DNA from: Hypericum androsaemum | Lineage: Eukaryota > Streptophyta > Magnoliopsida > Malpighiales > Hypericaceae | Assembly: GCA_963995505.1 (NCBI GenBank) | Contig: OZ023185.1 | Location: 20,719,691-20,783,690 of the forward strand | Length of the DNA: 64,000 bases | Direction: 5' to 3' | In this document: positions 1 to 10,472 of the stretch, piece by piece | Layout of the letters: each line of letters starts with the position of its first letter | Numbering within the stretch: the stretch's first letter is position 1 | The notes under the pieces: model-generated | Database searches by the model: none | The model's input: only the letters and a program-made list of their open reading frames with translations | What the model was told of the DNA's origin: nothing | Program-made: the position numbers and the translations under genes

Positions 1-824
1 AAACCAATCCCAAATTAAACAATTGCCCCCCCGATAAAAATTAGGCCAGCTTAGTCATTAATTTAGATCCAGAAGGAAGACTGGAGTGATTAATTAAAAC
101 GACGGGAGCCCTGAGAGAATAAACAAACAAAACTCGGTAGACGACAGATGATGAGGGAGGGGATTATGAACGTGTGGTTACTTGCAGAGAAAGACAAGAC
201 AACTCTACCATTGCGTCCTGATTGATCCCCCCATCCCCACCCCATTTGGCACCACTGGTTACGTACACCACCACTTGCTGAAACTAATTGCCATTGTTGG
301 ACTATAATTATAAAATATAACATATTTTTATTAATGATATAAAATTATATGATAATTTTTTTTACCCCACGCTGGGGTTTGAACCCTGTACCTCCTAGAA
401 ATAGTACACTCTTTGTACCGCTAGGCTAAATGCCCTTTGGTATTGTATGACAATTATGTTATCAAATTTCTAATTTGAAAATTTCGGGTAGTCAAGTCTA
501 AAAAAAAAATTGAAATTACAGTTAAAGTAAACCGGGCGAGTGTTTTTATGGGGTAAAACTATGACCAAGTTGGTTGTTACTTATACTGCACATCACTCCC
601 CAGTTATTACTAACATTAAACAACAAAAAGGTTTTACGGTCATACTAGCACTAATGCACGTAAAATAATCTGAATTTCGAAATTAAATTTGACAGCCTAC
701 ACGGAATGACACGCTCCCCAATAATAGTATCCCCATCGGGTTTCGAGTTATTATCGGAAAAGGAGAAAACAAGATAAGACAAAGCTAAAACAGTTACTAA
801 GTGGAGGAGAGTGGTGGGAGGGAA
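1..824. other. Intergenic region and likely promoter of the first gene
   Basis: No open frame here resembles a known protein. The left part is AT-rich and contains a tRNA-like SINE head (363-440, listed separately). The last 200 bases before the ATG at 825 should hold the promoter and 5' UTR of the coiled-coil gene, but I see no clear TATA box. Confidence 0.5.
363..440 (-). repeat. tRNA-derived SINE head (Pol III A and B boxes)
   Basis: Read on the minus strand, TAGCCTAGCGGT fits the tRNA A box and GGTTCAAACCC about 30 bases later fits the B box. This spacing is that of a tRNA or a tRNA-derived SINE. The stretch does not fold as an intact tRNA and is followed by an AT-rich tail with a T run, so a decayed SINE is the better call. 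I did not find target-site duplications. Confidence 0.5.
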
Positions 825-3249
825 ATGTTGACGGAGGAGGAACATGGGGAGGAAGTGTCCCTTCCCCCCGAGACGACGACGCCGTTCGGAATCCCGGAGG
901 AGTTGCTGAGCGTGCTGCCCACGGACCCCTTCGAGCAGCTGGACGTGGCCCGTAAGATAACGTCCATCGCCCTCTCCGCGCGCATCTCCGCCCTCGAGTC
1001 CGAGGCATCCGCCCTCCGCAGCGCCCTCGCCGAGAAGGATGACGCCATCGCCGACCTCGCCTCCCAGCTCGAGTCCCTCGACGCCTCCCTGTCCGACGCC
1101 TCCGACCGGCTCGCGCAGGCCGAGCTCGAAAAGGTTCTTCTCTCCTCTTTTTCCGGTTTTGGTAATAATGTGATTTTGATTTGCTTACGGGGCTAATTTG
1201 TGGGCTGTCTACTTCAGGAGAAGTTGTCCAAGGAGAATGCCTCTCTCTCCGGTGCGGTGAGGAAGCTCCAGAGAGATGTTTCCAAGGTACGCGGTTTCTC
1301 CAGTTGCTTTTTTGTTCTCCCTTGAAACCGCATGGTATCCGGATACTTGTGGTCCGAAGGTTCGAACTTGAGACCTCTGGTTAAGCAAGAACAAGTCAGT
1401 TGTATACGGGATTACTGGTGTTTCTCCCGAAGGTTCGAAATAGGAGGAGGGTTGTTTCTAATGCGGGGGGCCTGGAATTTTGATGCAGTTGGAAGTTTTC
1501 AGGAAAACTCTGATGCAATCGCTCCAAGAGGACGAAGAAAACCCGGTATTTTATCTTAATCTTTGATGTTGTATGTTTTTGTCGTTGAGACACGCCATTT
1601 TCACCATTTCTACTTGACAATCTGCAGGCTGGAGCTCAAAAAATCATTGCAAAGCCTACACCAAGCGGTGCGCTCTTCTTTCTTCCTCGTACCGGTTTCG
1701 TCCCAGTTCTTTAATGGCTGAATACTAGAGGAGGAAACGGTCCTTGTACTCTGTAAAAGGGATGTGCATGCCTGTTTTGAGAAAGGACATAAGACAGACT
1801 CTGAACTTCTATTTGTGTTCCTGGTCTTTGCTCTGTTGTTTTGGAATTATTAGTGGTCTAGAACTATATAATGAGTTGATATGCCAAGTCGTGTGCTTAC
1901 CTTCATCCTTTGTACTGTTTACTTAGTAAGTTGGTTGTTAAATTTGCTTCAGAGGATGACGCAGGCTTAGCATCTTCAAGATTCTCTTCCTTCCGAAGTG
2001 ACGTTTCAGTTTCAGATCTGAGAAACTCATTCCCAGAGGATCGCGAGAATGATGGTATGAGTTTATTGTCTATTGCCGTCTTTTTTGAAGGCAGTTCTAT
2101 TGTGTTCAATCGTGGGGTTATTTTGCGTTAGGATACTTGTATCCTATGTGAAGTTGGTTTGATTCCTCAACTCTTTGGTTGAATGGCGAAAAGCCATTTG
2201 CCCTAACGATATAGGCGTCGGAGGATTTGACAGAGATCTAAAGTTCAAACATTGGCATAGACGTATTCTTAGTGTAATTTACCTTTAAAAAAAACCTCTT
2301 TGGCTTAATGAGTGAATGGACCACAAAAAAGCCTTTTTCATGCAAGTGAAAGAGTGTATAGCCAGTGATTAAGACCTGTCCTTGTATGATGTTGTCCTGA
2401 TGCAGCATACAGACCTGCAATGTCGCAAAGCTTCTTGCTAGCGTCGCAGACGAGCACACCACGACTTACTCCTCCGGTTTCTCCTCCAAGTTTATCAGCT
2501 TCTGCATCCCCCACAAGGACATCAAAGCCAGCCTCTCCGAGGCGACATTCAATGTCGTTTTCCTCCGCCAGAGGCTTGCCTGATGATAGGTCATCGATTT
2601 TTTTTTCCATGCCTCCGAGTCAATCAGGCTCAGAAAGTGGATCGTACACTGGTGAGCTGTAAATTTCTTTACTGGTTGCTGAATATTAGAAAACTTTGAC
2701 CTAGAATGCCAATATCCTCTCTTCATAGTCTTCCTGAAGTTGTTTTGGATTCATGATAATCTTGTCAGTGAGTGAGCCCTCAACTTTATCAGTTAGTTCA
2801 TCTTGTTTGATGTTACATAACAAGTGCCTTTTCACTATGTTTCTTAGGACGAACTCGCATGGATGGCAAAGAGTTCTTCCGCCAAGTAAGGTATGGACTA
2901 GTTATGGTTTGAAACTCGGGTTCGTTGAAAACCAACATGAATCATGGCCCTTAACCAGTTACTATATGATTGTCTTCTTGTTTAAACAGGAGTCGTCTGT
3001 CCTATGAGCAGTTTGGTGCTTTTTTGGCGAATGTCAAGGAATTGAATTCCCACAAGCAAACCAAAGAAGTACGCCTCTCTCCTCTCACACTCACTTTCTC
3101 CTCTCATTTTAATTTCTGGGGGAATTACATCCTCCTCATTTGGTGCTCTATCTCAGGAGACTCTTAGAAAGGCGGACGAGATATTTGGACCGGACAATAA
3201 GGACCTGTTTGTAATATTTGAGGGATTATTCACCCGGAATGCTCACTGA
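825..3249 (+). CDS. Coiled-coil protein of the At4g15545 family, nine exons
   Basis: Exons: 825-1133, 1218-1286, 1489-1545, 1628-1667, 1953-2054, 2406-2651, 2848-2890, 2990-3068 and 3157-3249. All introns are GT-AG, phases agree throughout, and the sum is 1,038 nt, or 345 residues. The N-terminus has the family signature PTDPFEQLDVARKITS, followed by a heptad-like coiled coil (about residues 45-135), a Ser/Pro-rich middle (about 155-275) and a conserved C-terminal block with DGKEFFRQVRSRLSYEQF and a KADEIFG motif. Plant relatives are annotated as uncharacterised protein At4g15545 and have a similar length. The biochemical role is unknown; some relatives carry ROP-interactor-like labels, which I cannot confirm. 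The start is the ATG at 825; an upstream GTG in the same frame is not a plausible plant start. An AATAAA follows the stop. No damage is visible. Confidence 0.9.
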
Positions 3250-3357
3250 AGCTTGCCATACTAGCATGCAGCACGAGTTACAGATTAATTGTTGTAAATT
3301 GTAATAGCCGTTAAGCCAGGATAAGGAAATTGTTGTACTATTAAATTATCTTACTAT

Positions 3358-3363
3358 AATAAA
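3358..3363 (+). terminator. Putative poly(A) signal of the coiled-coil gene
   Basis: AATAAA lies 109 bases after the TGA stop at 3247-3249, in an AT-rich 3' flank. The position suits a plant near-upstream element. Confidence 0.5.
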
Positions 3364-3485
3364 GGAAATTCCTTTTTGGTCCGGCACCCCGGAAATGTCA
3401 AAAATACTCTCTAGGTGGGTTCGTCAACGTGGGATCCCTACTACCTCCTCAGTGCAAACGGTAGTGTAAATGTAGTCTAATAACA

Positions 3486-3534
3486 ATGGCCAAGTGTCAT
3501 CGAACCGCCGCCGCCTCTTCTTCCGGTGACGTCA
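3486..3534 (+). pseudogene. 5' fragment of an ARM-repeat protein gene, cut by an LTR element
   Basis: The frame opens with MAKCHRTAAASSSGDV, an N-terminus I associate with plant ARM-repeat, PUB-like proteins that begin MAKCHR. At 3530-3534 the sequence CGTCA is duplicated on the far side of the retroelement (10473-10477), and the same frame resumes there. This is therefore the start of one exon whose continuation now lies 6.9 kb away. Confidence 0.65.
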
Positions 3535-5307
3535 TGTTGCGGAGAAAGTGGGTACAAGAACGTCAAGACTACCCGAGATCGATCCGGAGTGGTCGTCCCA
3601 AGGTCGGCCTAACGGAGAGGGTGAAAAAAGAGTGAACCTTAGACGTTCAATCTAAGGGAGAGGGAGAAAAAAGGACTACGGGCTACGAGATAAAAAGTAA
3701 AGATAGTTGTTGTTTGATGTGTTGGTGATGTCCGTTCTCTCGCCCGAACCCTTCTTATATAGAGTACCTTGACCTAACCTTCACGCCTTCACAATAGGAA
3801 ATCCTAAACCGCCTCCAAGACCTTCGGCTCCAAGTCTCAATCCCGAGAGATCCGCTTCAAATTATTTGCTCCTAACATGACGGGATCCTCTCGGCTCAAT
3901 ACAAGCCGTCTTCCTTAAATGAGCAAATCCCATCCTCGGATAGGAAGCTTTCAAAACGTGACGACCAAGCGATCGCGGCCTAACGAGGAATTTACCAAGT
4001 CTTGCCGAATATTGAGAATCTCGGCTCAAGTTAGGAAAATATAGATCGTTTTGACCTTCTCGAACCTCCCATGCAAAATCTTGACTCAAATCCGTCATCG
4101 CCCAAAACGGACATCTCGTCAGGCCCTCATCGAGCTCAAAATGGGCTCAGGCTAAAGGCCTCCTCAACCAAAGTGGACCTATTCCCGAAATCACCTTCCC
4201 GCCTACGAAGGTCAAATGAGCTTCCCGCTCGGGTCCAAGTTGGCTTCTCACCTTCGGCTTCTTGCCTTAGGCTCCTCGCTTGTCTACTTGCCTTAGGCTT
4301 CCGGCCTTAAGTTTCTCGCCCGGCTACTCACCTTAGGCTTCTCGCTCGGCCTCTCACTTGGCCTTTCGCCATTTGGCCTATCGCTCGGCCTTTTGCCACT
4401 CGACCTCTTGCCATAGGCCTCTCACTTGGCCTCTCGCCGTAGGCCTCTCACTCGGCCTCTCGCCACTCGGCCTCTCGCTCGGCCTTTTGCCACTCGACCT
4501 CTTGCCGTAGGCCTCTCACTCGGCCTCTCGCCGTAGGCCTCTCACTCGGCCTCTCGCTCGGCCTTTCGCCACTCGACCTCTTGCCGTAGGCCTCTCACTC
4601 GGCCTCTCGCCACTCGGCCTCTCGCTTGGCCTTTTGCCACTCGGCCTCTCCCTCGGCCTCTCGTCGTAGGCCTCTCACTCGGCCTCTCGCCACTCGGCCT
4701 CTCGCTCGGCCTTTCGCCACTCGACCTCTTGTCGTAGGCCTCTCACTCGGCCTCTCGATGTAGGCCTTCCACTCGGCCTCTCGTTGTAGGCCTTCCACTC
4801 GGCCTCTTGCCGTAGGCCTCTCACTCGGCTTCTCGCTCGCATCTCCTACCGACCTCTCGCCTATTTTGAGTCGGACGAGTTTCTCGATAGGACTCGGCCA
4901 TGCGGGCGAGAAGAGTCCTCGCTTGGTCTCGTCTACGCGGGCGAGAGGGGCCTCTCTCCCGGGCTCCCCGTGAGCGCTCGGCCTCGTCTACGCGGGCGAG
5001 AGGGGCCTCTCGCCCGGGCTCCCCGTGAGCGCTCGGCCTCGTCTATGCGGGCGAGAGGGGCCTCTCGCCCGGGCTCCCTGTGAGCGCTCGGCCTCGTCTA
5101 TGCGGGCGAGAGGGGCCTCTCGCCCGGGCTCCCCGTGAGCGCTCGGCCTCGTCTATGCGGGCGAGAGGGGCCTCTCGCCCGGGCTCCCCGTGAGCGCTCT
5201 GTCTCGCCCTCTCGCCCAGGCTTCTCATTCCGACAAGCTCGAGCCGATTCCCGCACATCCGGAGATATACCATCATCACTTCGAGACATTAATTTCGTGC
5301 TCCAACA
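3535..5307 (-). repeat. Left LTR (3' LTR) of the Ty3-type element
   Basis: This LTR is 1,773 bp, TG...CA bounded. It contains a dense array of degenerate CTCGGCCTCTCGCC units (about 4320-4830) and five 55-bp units (4926-5200). A minus-strand TATA box lies near 3752-3762. It is 41 bp longer than the right LTR, fully explained by one extra 55-bp unit and one extra base here against a 15-bp gain in the right LTR. Confidence 0.9.
4926..5200. repeat. Five 55-bp GC-rich tandem units inside the left LTR
   Basis: Units recur at exactly 55-bp spacing (GTCTA at 4931, 4986, 5041, 5096 and 5151). The right LTR has four units. Each unit contains GGGCGAGAGGGGCCTCTCGCCC, which is close to a perfect palindrome. 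Confidence 0.9.
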
Positions 5308-5317
5308 ATGCCCCCCG
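5308..5317 (-). other. Polypurine tract of the Ty3-type element
   Basis: On the minus strand GCGGGGGGCAT ends directly at the 3' LTR. The G run and its position fit a polypurine tract and support the minus orientation. An imperfect inverted repeat (CACGTCA at 5317-5323 and its partner ending near 5358) flanks it on the interior side. Confidence 0.55.
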
Positions 5318-5568
5318 CACGTCAATGCTTCGGCACGGCCAGGCGAGAAGCGTTGACGTGGACCTTTCTAAACGTCCTTATTTTAACGAACTTGTGGTGC
5401 CAAAGGGTTGTTCACCTCCGCCTTGATGGTAGTAAGTTGCTTGGAGAAAGGTGATGGTCATTACTCTTATCTAGGAGGTCTAGGTCGTCGTCCTCACAGA
5501 CGTACCCGATCGACTTGTATGGTGATAAAGTGTAGACCTCAAATTACCTTGTCACCTTTCATATCGCC

Positions 5569-5895
5569 TTACTCCTTGCAAGTAAGACGGACGGCTTGCC
5601 CCCTGGGTATGGCACTGACCGGCCATCGGGCTATAAGGACCTCCCATTTGACCGAACTCATACACCAGGAAAACTGATCATCCATGTTGCTCAATACTAC
5701 CCTTGTCGACACTATGAACCCGTCATAGATGACCACCTCAATGTAGCATGCGGCCGACATGAATGGACAGGCATCGGCTAACACGATCTCCATCTTTCCA
5801 TCTAATTTCCATTGAATTAGACATTGGTGGTTGGAAGATGGGACTACCTGACCAGAGCAGATTGAGTTTTGTCCTTTCTCGCCAAAGTTGGTCAT
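5569..5895 (-). pseudogene. Fragment of pol (protease to RT linker) of the Ty3-type element
   Basis: The 108-codon frame contains HQCLIQWKLDGKMEIVLAD, which resembles the segment between protease and reverse transcriptase in Tat/Ogre polyproteins, where a similar LHQ...DGK..IV.. block occurs. It follows the stop of the long gag-like frame by about 45 bases. No RT motif follows before the LTR, so pol is deleted after this point. Confidence is limited because the match is from memory. Confidence 0.45.
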
Positions 5896-5940
5896 GACCG
5901 TGCTGATCGAGGTTAGTATCTCCCTCTCCTCACTCGACCT

Positions 5941-8361
5941 TTAGGGAAGTGAGTGAGGAGGGACGTTCACCACCCCGTTGTCCACGAGAACTCTCTTGAC
6001 CGACTCCCTGCTGATGTGAGCCATGATGTAAAGGAGCTTTAAACGCTCGCATCTTCCTCGGGTGGCCTTTGCAATCGTGATGCTGCCATTGAAGTCCCCC
6101 ACCATAAGTATAGTTGAGTGCGTCTCTCCTACTCGAGGGTAAATAAGGTCTCCTTCAGTCACGTCACCCTTGAAGTAGCTTGGTTGGCCAGGTTTCAATC
6201 CGAGGATAGCTGGCGTCACGTTGATTTCCAGCTTGCTTGGGAAGTCCCCAAACTCGATGTACCTCATCTCAAGGTCAACTGAGACTTCCTTCTCTTTTTG
6301 GTTGGGTGCGGCCTCTCGATGTGCATCCTTCTTGGGATGGACCTTGGGTACCCACTTACAAATCAACTTACCGCGTAGGTCAGTGGGTGCCTTTGGTCGA
6401 ACTTTCTTGACGTGTTTGGGGTACATTCTCATTGTTGCCTTAGAGGCTTCCAACTCTTTCGCCCAACTCTGAGTCGAGGTCGAATGACACTTCACCCACG
6501 GACGAGTTAGAAGCACCTTTTGTTTCTCCAGCTCAACCCTTTGCTCCGCGATTTGCCTTTTGAGGTCCTTGATGGCTTGCCTTCTTTTCTGGATCTTCCT
6601 TTCAAGGCGACGTCTCTGGGTCTTGGTCAGGACATCTCGTGTTGGTGGATCAGGGATGACCCTCTTATCTCTAAGCCGGTTGAAGGCGTACCGGTATGGG
6701 TTGGACCCGTCTTGAAGGTCCACCTTGGTACGAGGATGGTGAAGCCTCCACATCTTGTCTGCTTCCCTCGGATAGTAGAACTTCTGATTTCTTGGGATGC
6801 CAATATCGAGTGGCCATTCCTGCCCCCCGAGTCTTGCCTTATGGGTCTTAAAGTCGGCCTTTCCTTGCTTAGGACTATCGGTTCCCCTCAAACAAAAGGA
6901 GTTCCAAGCCGTTGGAATGCTGTTGTTGGGCAATCTTCCTTGCCCCCCGAGTCTTGCCCCTCGGGTCTTAAGGTCGGCCTTCCCTCGCTTGCGATGATCG
7001 GCTCCCTTTGAACGAAATGACTTGTGAGCGTTTGGTATTTCATTATTAGGCGGCCTTCCGTGTCCCCCGAGTCTTGCCTCTCGGGACTTAGGATCAAATT
7101 TTGCTTTCTTAGGGTCCGATCGTCCCTGCCCCCCGAGTTTTGCCTCCCGGGTCTTAAGGTCGGCCTTTCCTCGCTTAGGACCATCAGTTCCCCTTGGACG
7201 AAATAACTTCCAAGCTTTTGGGATGCCGTTATCGGGTGGCCTTTCTTGCCCCCCGAGTCTTGTCCACCGAGTCTTGGGGTCGGTCTTTATTTTCTTTGGG
7301 TCATCAGCTCTCCTCGAACGAAAGGACTTTCGAGCTTTTGGGAAACCATTATCGGGCGGTCGTCCTTGCCCCCCGAGTCTTGCCCTTCGGGTATTAGGAT
7401 TGGCCTTCTCTTGCTTGGGGCTTCTCTTTTGACTTCGGTCGAAGCCAACCGTGGCGACATAAGCAATAAGGTGAGGACCCATCGATGACTGGTCCTCCAA
7501 GAATTGATGCGGGACAAAATTCTCGGATTGGGAAGATAAGGGTTGCCCTTCTATCCCTTGTGGTCGGGTAGATCCCAATGTCAGCTGACAGTTGACATCG
7601 TTCTCATCGAGCTCTTCTTCCCGATTAATATCATCCTCATCGAGCTCTTCTTGTCGATTGACTGCGTCCTCATCGAGCTCTCCTTGTCGATTGACATCGT
7701 CCTCATCGAGATCTCCTTGTCGGTTGACGTCATCCTCATCGAGCTCATCATCCTCACCGAGCTCTTCTTGTTGGCTGACGTCGTCCTCATCGATCTCGTC
7801 ATCCTCATCAAGCTCTTCTTTTCGGTTGACGTCATCGAGCTCATCATCCTCATCGAGCTCTTCTTGTCGGTTGACGTCGTCCTCATCGAGCTCGTCATCC
7901 TCATCGAGCTCTTCTTGTTGGTTGACATCATCGTCATCGAGCTTGACATCCTCATCAAGCTCTTCTTGTCGATTGATGGGATGGCGGTTGTTCTCCTCGT
8001 CTAGGTCCATCCGCACTTGATGGAAGACTTGGAGGGTCGGGATAGGATTAGAAATCCTTGAGTCGAACAAAGAATTCGTGCAGACACCCCCCCTTTTGAA
8101 AGAGCTTTGGTCGGCCGAGACCCTAGATGGGTATGACCAATCTTGGGTCAGGGCCGGTTGGTACCAGCTCGATTCCTCTTGGAGATTGCTAGCCCTCGTC
8201 CTTGTAGTCTCGTAGTGTCCCGAGTAGTTCACTCCTTGTGTCCCCATCTCCAAATAAGAAGTTGTTTGGTGTGGGGGACTCGTAGGGTTCCTGGTTGTGG
8301 ACAATAACCAAACACGCTTGGCGTTGGCGGCGTCATGGTGCAAGGCATATGACTGGTCCAT
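5941..8361 (-). CDS. Gag-like 806-residue protein with acidic and basic tandem repeats
   Basis: This is the main frame of the Ty3-type element. Residues about 118-258 are a degenerate repeat rich in Glu and Asp around a Val-Asn-Arg-Gln core. Residues about 317-536 are basic repeats with a 40-residue period, each bearing ARLGGQGRPP-like text (starts near 327, 367, 407, 429, 469 and 509). Residues about 575-612 are a Lys/Arg/Glu-rich probable coiled coil. The C-terminus contains VLVDNG, resembling the active-site block of a Tat-type aspartic protease with Asn-Gly, followed by an early stop, so the protease is incomplete. I see no zinc knuckle. The frame overlaps the upstream 8229-8672 frame and probably joined it before a frameshift. 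It is likely a chromatin- or RNA-binding Gag remnant, function unproven. Confidence 0.6.
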   Translation of the reverse strand: MDQSYALHHDAANAKRVWLLSTTRNPTSPPHQTTSYLEMGTQGVNYSGHYETTRTRASNLQEESSWYQPALTQDWSYPSRVSADQSSFKRGGVCTNSLFDSRISNPIPTLQVFHQVRMDLDEENNRHPINRQEELDEDVKLDDDDVNQQEELDEDDELDEDDVNRQEELDEDDELDDVNRKEELDEDDEIDEDDVSQQEELGEDDELDEDDVNRQGDLDEDDVNRQGELDEDAVNRQEELDEDDINREEELDENDVNCQLTLGSTRPQGIEGQPLSSQSENFVPHQFLEDQSSMGPHLIAYVATVGFDRSQKRSPKQEKANPNTRRARLGGQGRPPDNGFPKARKSFRSRRADDPKKIKTDPKTRWTRLGGQERPPDNGIPKAWKLFRPRGTDGPKRGKADLKTREAKLGGQGRSDPKKAKFDPKSREARLGGHGRPPNNEIPNAHKSFRSKGADHRKRGKADLKTRGARLGGQGRLPNNSIPTAWNSFCLRGTDSPKQGKADFKTHKARLGGQEWPLDIGIPRNQKFYYPREADKMWRLHHPRTKVDLQDGSNPYRYAFNRLRDKRVIPDPPTRDVLTKTQRRRLERKIQKRRQAIKDLKRQIAEQRVELEKQKVLLTRPWVKCHSTSTQSWAKELEASKATMRMYPKHVKKVRPKAPTDLRGKLICKWVPKVHPKKDAHREAAPNQKEKEVSVDLEMRYIEFGDFPSKLEINVTPAILGLKPGQPSYFKGDVTEGDLIYPRVGETHSTILMVGDFNGSITIAKATRGRCERLKLLYIMAHISRESVKRVLVDNGVVNVPPHSLP

Positions 8362-8672
8362 GGTTGTCCAAAGGCCGGTTGGATGGGTATAGCTGGTCCA
8401 GTGGATATGTTCATCCCTTGGTGTTGATTGATGACCATACGTGAGGATGCCTCGTAGTGACTACAAGACTCCTCGTAGAGCTTTCGAGCACGAAAAGCAG
8501 CATATGTCTCCATCGGGATGACGGGTGTATAGAACTCCTTCGGGGCAACGTTTGTCTCAGCCGGCTCTTTTGAGAGAGCCGAGGTAGATAAATCTCGCCT
8601 CCATGCATACGACTCCAAAACGGAAGGTATTGACTCCTTGTAAGGAACCGGAGCAACAAAGTAATTGGTCAT
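8229..8672 (-). CDS. N-terminal gag-like frame of the Ty3-type element
   Basis: This 147-codon frame starts 45 bases inside the PBS, which suits the first coding region of the element. It begins MTNYFVAPVPYKESIPSVL and is rich in Pro, Thr and Ser. It overlaps the long frame (5941-8361) by 133 bases in another phase. Either a programmed frameshift or, more simply, a mutation separates them. I do not recognise a domain. Confidence 0.45.
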   Translation of the reverse strand: MTNYFVAPVPYKESIPSVLESYAWRRDLSTSALSKEPAETNVAPKEFYTPVIPMETYAAFRARKLYEESCSHYEASSRMVINQHQGMNISTGPAIPIQPAFGQPWTSHMPCTMTPPTPSVFGYCPQPGTLRVPHTKQLLIWRWGHKE

Positions 8673-8716
8673 CTTGGCCGGTAAAAGTTAGACCGCCTTC
8701 TCAGACGCCCTCCTTA

Positions 8717-8734
8717 GTCCCACCGAGCGTGCCA
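8717..8734 (-). other. Primer-binding-site-like sequence of the Ty3-type element
   Basis: TGGCACGCTCGGTGGGAC on the minus strand begins seven bases inside the right LTR (the 5' LTR). It starts with TGG, complementary to a tRNA CCA end. I could not assign the primer tRNA from memory. Confidence 0.55.
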
Positions 8735-8740
8735 AAAATA

Positions 8741-10472
8741 TGTTGCGGAGAAAGTGGGTACAAGAACATCAAGACTACCCGAGATGGATCCGGAGTGGTC
8801 GTCCCAAGGTCGGCCTAACGGAGAGGGTGAAAAAAGAGTGAACCTTAGACGTTCAATCTAAGGGAGAGGGAGAAAAAAGGACTACGGGCTACGAGATAAA
8901 AAGTAAAGATAGTTGTTGTTTGATGTGTTGGTGATGTCCGTTCTCTCGCCCGAACCCTTCTTATATAGAGTACCTTGACCTAACCTTCACGCCTTCACAA
9001 TAGGAAATCTAAACCGCCTCCAAGACCTTCGGCTCCAAGTCTCAATCCCGAGAGATCCGCTTCAAATTATTTGCTCCTAACATGACGAGATCCTCTCGGC
9101 TCACTACAAGCCGTCTTCCTTAAATGAGCAAATCCCATCCTCGGATAGGAAGCTTTCAAAACGTGACGACCAAGCGATCGCGGCCTAACGAGGAATTTAC
9201 CAAGTCTTGCCGAATATTGAGAATCTCGGCTCAAGTTAGGAAAATATAGATCGTTTTGACCTTCTCGAACCTCCCATGCAAAATCTTGACTCAAATCCGT
9301 CATCGCCCAAAACGGACATCTCGTCAGGCCCTCATCGAGCTCAAAATGGGCTCAGGCTAAAGGCCTCCTCAACCAAAGTGGACCTATTCCCGAAATCACC
9401 TTCCCGCCTGCGAAGGTCAAATGAGCTTCCCGCTCGGGTCCAAGTTGGCTTCTCACCTTCGGCTTCTTGCCTTAGGCTCCTCGCTTGTCTACTTGCCTTA
9501 GGCTTCCGGCCTTAAGTTTCTCGCCCGGCTACTCACCTTAGGCTTCTCGCTCGGCCTCTCACTTGGCCTTTCGCCATTTGGCCTATCGCTCGGCCTTTTG
9601 CCACTCGACCTCTTGCCATAGGCCTCTCACTTGGCCTCTCGCCGTAGGCCTCTCACTCGGCCTCTCGCCACTCGGCCTCTCGCTCGGCCTTTTGCCACTC
9701 GACCTCTTGCCGTAGGCCTCTCACTCGGCCTCTCGCCGTAGGCCTCTCACTCGGCCTCTCGCCACTCGGCCTCTCGCTCGGCCTTTCGCCACTCGACCTC
9801 TTGCCGTAGGCCTCTCACTCGGCCTCTCGCCACTCGGCCTCTCGCTTGGCCTTTTGCCACTCGGTCTCTCCCTCGGCCTCTCGTCGTAGGCCTCTCACTC
9901 GGCCTCTCGCCACTCGGCCTCTCGCTCGGCCTTTCGCCACTCGACCTCTTGTCGTAGGCCTCTCACTCGGCCTCTCGATGTAGGCCTTCCACTCGGCCTC
10001 TCGCTGTAGGCCTTCCACTCGGCCTCTTGCCGTAGGCCTCTCACTCGGCTTCTCGCTCGCATCTCCTACCGACCTCTCGCCTATTTTGAGTCGGACGAGT
10101 TTCTCGATAGGACTCGGCCATGCGGGCGAGAAGAGTCCTCGCTTGGTCTCGTCTACGCGGGCGAGAGGGGCCTCTCTCCCGGGCTCCCCGTGAGCGCTCG
10201 GCCTCGTCTACGCGGGCGAGAGGGGCCTCTCGCCCGGGCTCCCCGTGAGCGCTCGGCCTCGTCTATGCGGGCGAGAGGGGCCTCTCGCCCGGGCTCCCCG
10301 TGAGCGCTCGGCCTCGTCTATGCGGGCGAGAGGGGCCTCTCGCCCGGGCTCCCCGTGAGCGCTCTGTCTCGCCCTCTCGCCCAGGCTTCTCATTCCGACG
10401 AGCTCGAGCCGATTCCCGCACATCCGGAGATATACCGTCATCACTTCGAGACATTAATTTCGTGCTCCAACA
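8741..10472 (-). repeat. Right LTR (5' LTR) of the Ty3-type element
   Basis: This LTR is 1,732 bp and bounded by TGTTG and CAACA. Compared with the left LTR it has four rather than five 55-bp units (10146-10365), one 15-bp gain in the CTCGGCC array near 9770 and about ten substitutions. This is the LTR expected to drive transcription on the minus strand. Confidence 0.9.

Larger units (their letters stand above)
3535..10472 (-). mobile_element. Non-autonomous Ty3-type (Tat/Ogre-like) LTR retrotransposon
   Basis: The two near-identical direct LTRs begin TGTTG and end CAACA, and a perfect 5-bp target duplication (CGTCA at 3530-3534 and 10473-10477) brackets the element. Orientation is minus. 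A PBS-like TGGCACGCTCGGTGGGAC adjoins the right LTR, a GGGGGG tract adjoins the left LTR, and a CTATATAAG TATA box reads on the minus strand in each LTR. The 3.4-kb interior carries gag-like frames, a protease-like VLVDNG and a short post-protease fragment. Reverse transcriptase, RNase H and integrase are absent, so it must be mobilised in trans. The LTRs differ by only about ten substitutions plus three small indels by eye, so the insertion is recent. Tat/Ogre assignment rests on the VLVDNG motif and the region after it and is an inference. Confidence 0.85.

Noticed and set aside
363..440. Functional tRNA gene
   Set aside because: The A and B boxes are present, but acceptor and anticodon stems do not pair well. 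A SINE head is more likely.
801..824. Upstream GTG start for the coiled-coil gene
   Set aside because: GTG is not a normal start in plant nuclear genes and the in-frame ATG at 825 fits the family N-terminus.
4926..5200. CRISPR-like array of 55-bp units
   Set aside because: The units are contiguous without unique spacers and lie inside a plant LTR. They are an ordinary minisatellite.
7581..8020. Ser-rich and Leu/Ile-rich frames on both strands
   Set aside because: They are other-phase readings of the acidic Glu/Asp repeat in the gag-like protein.
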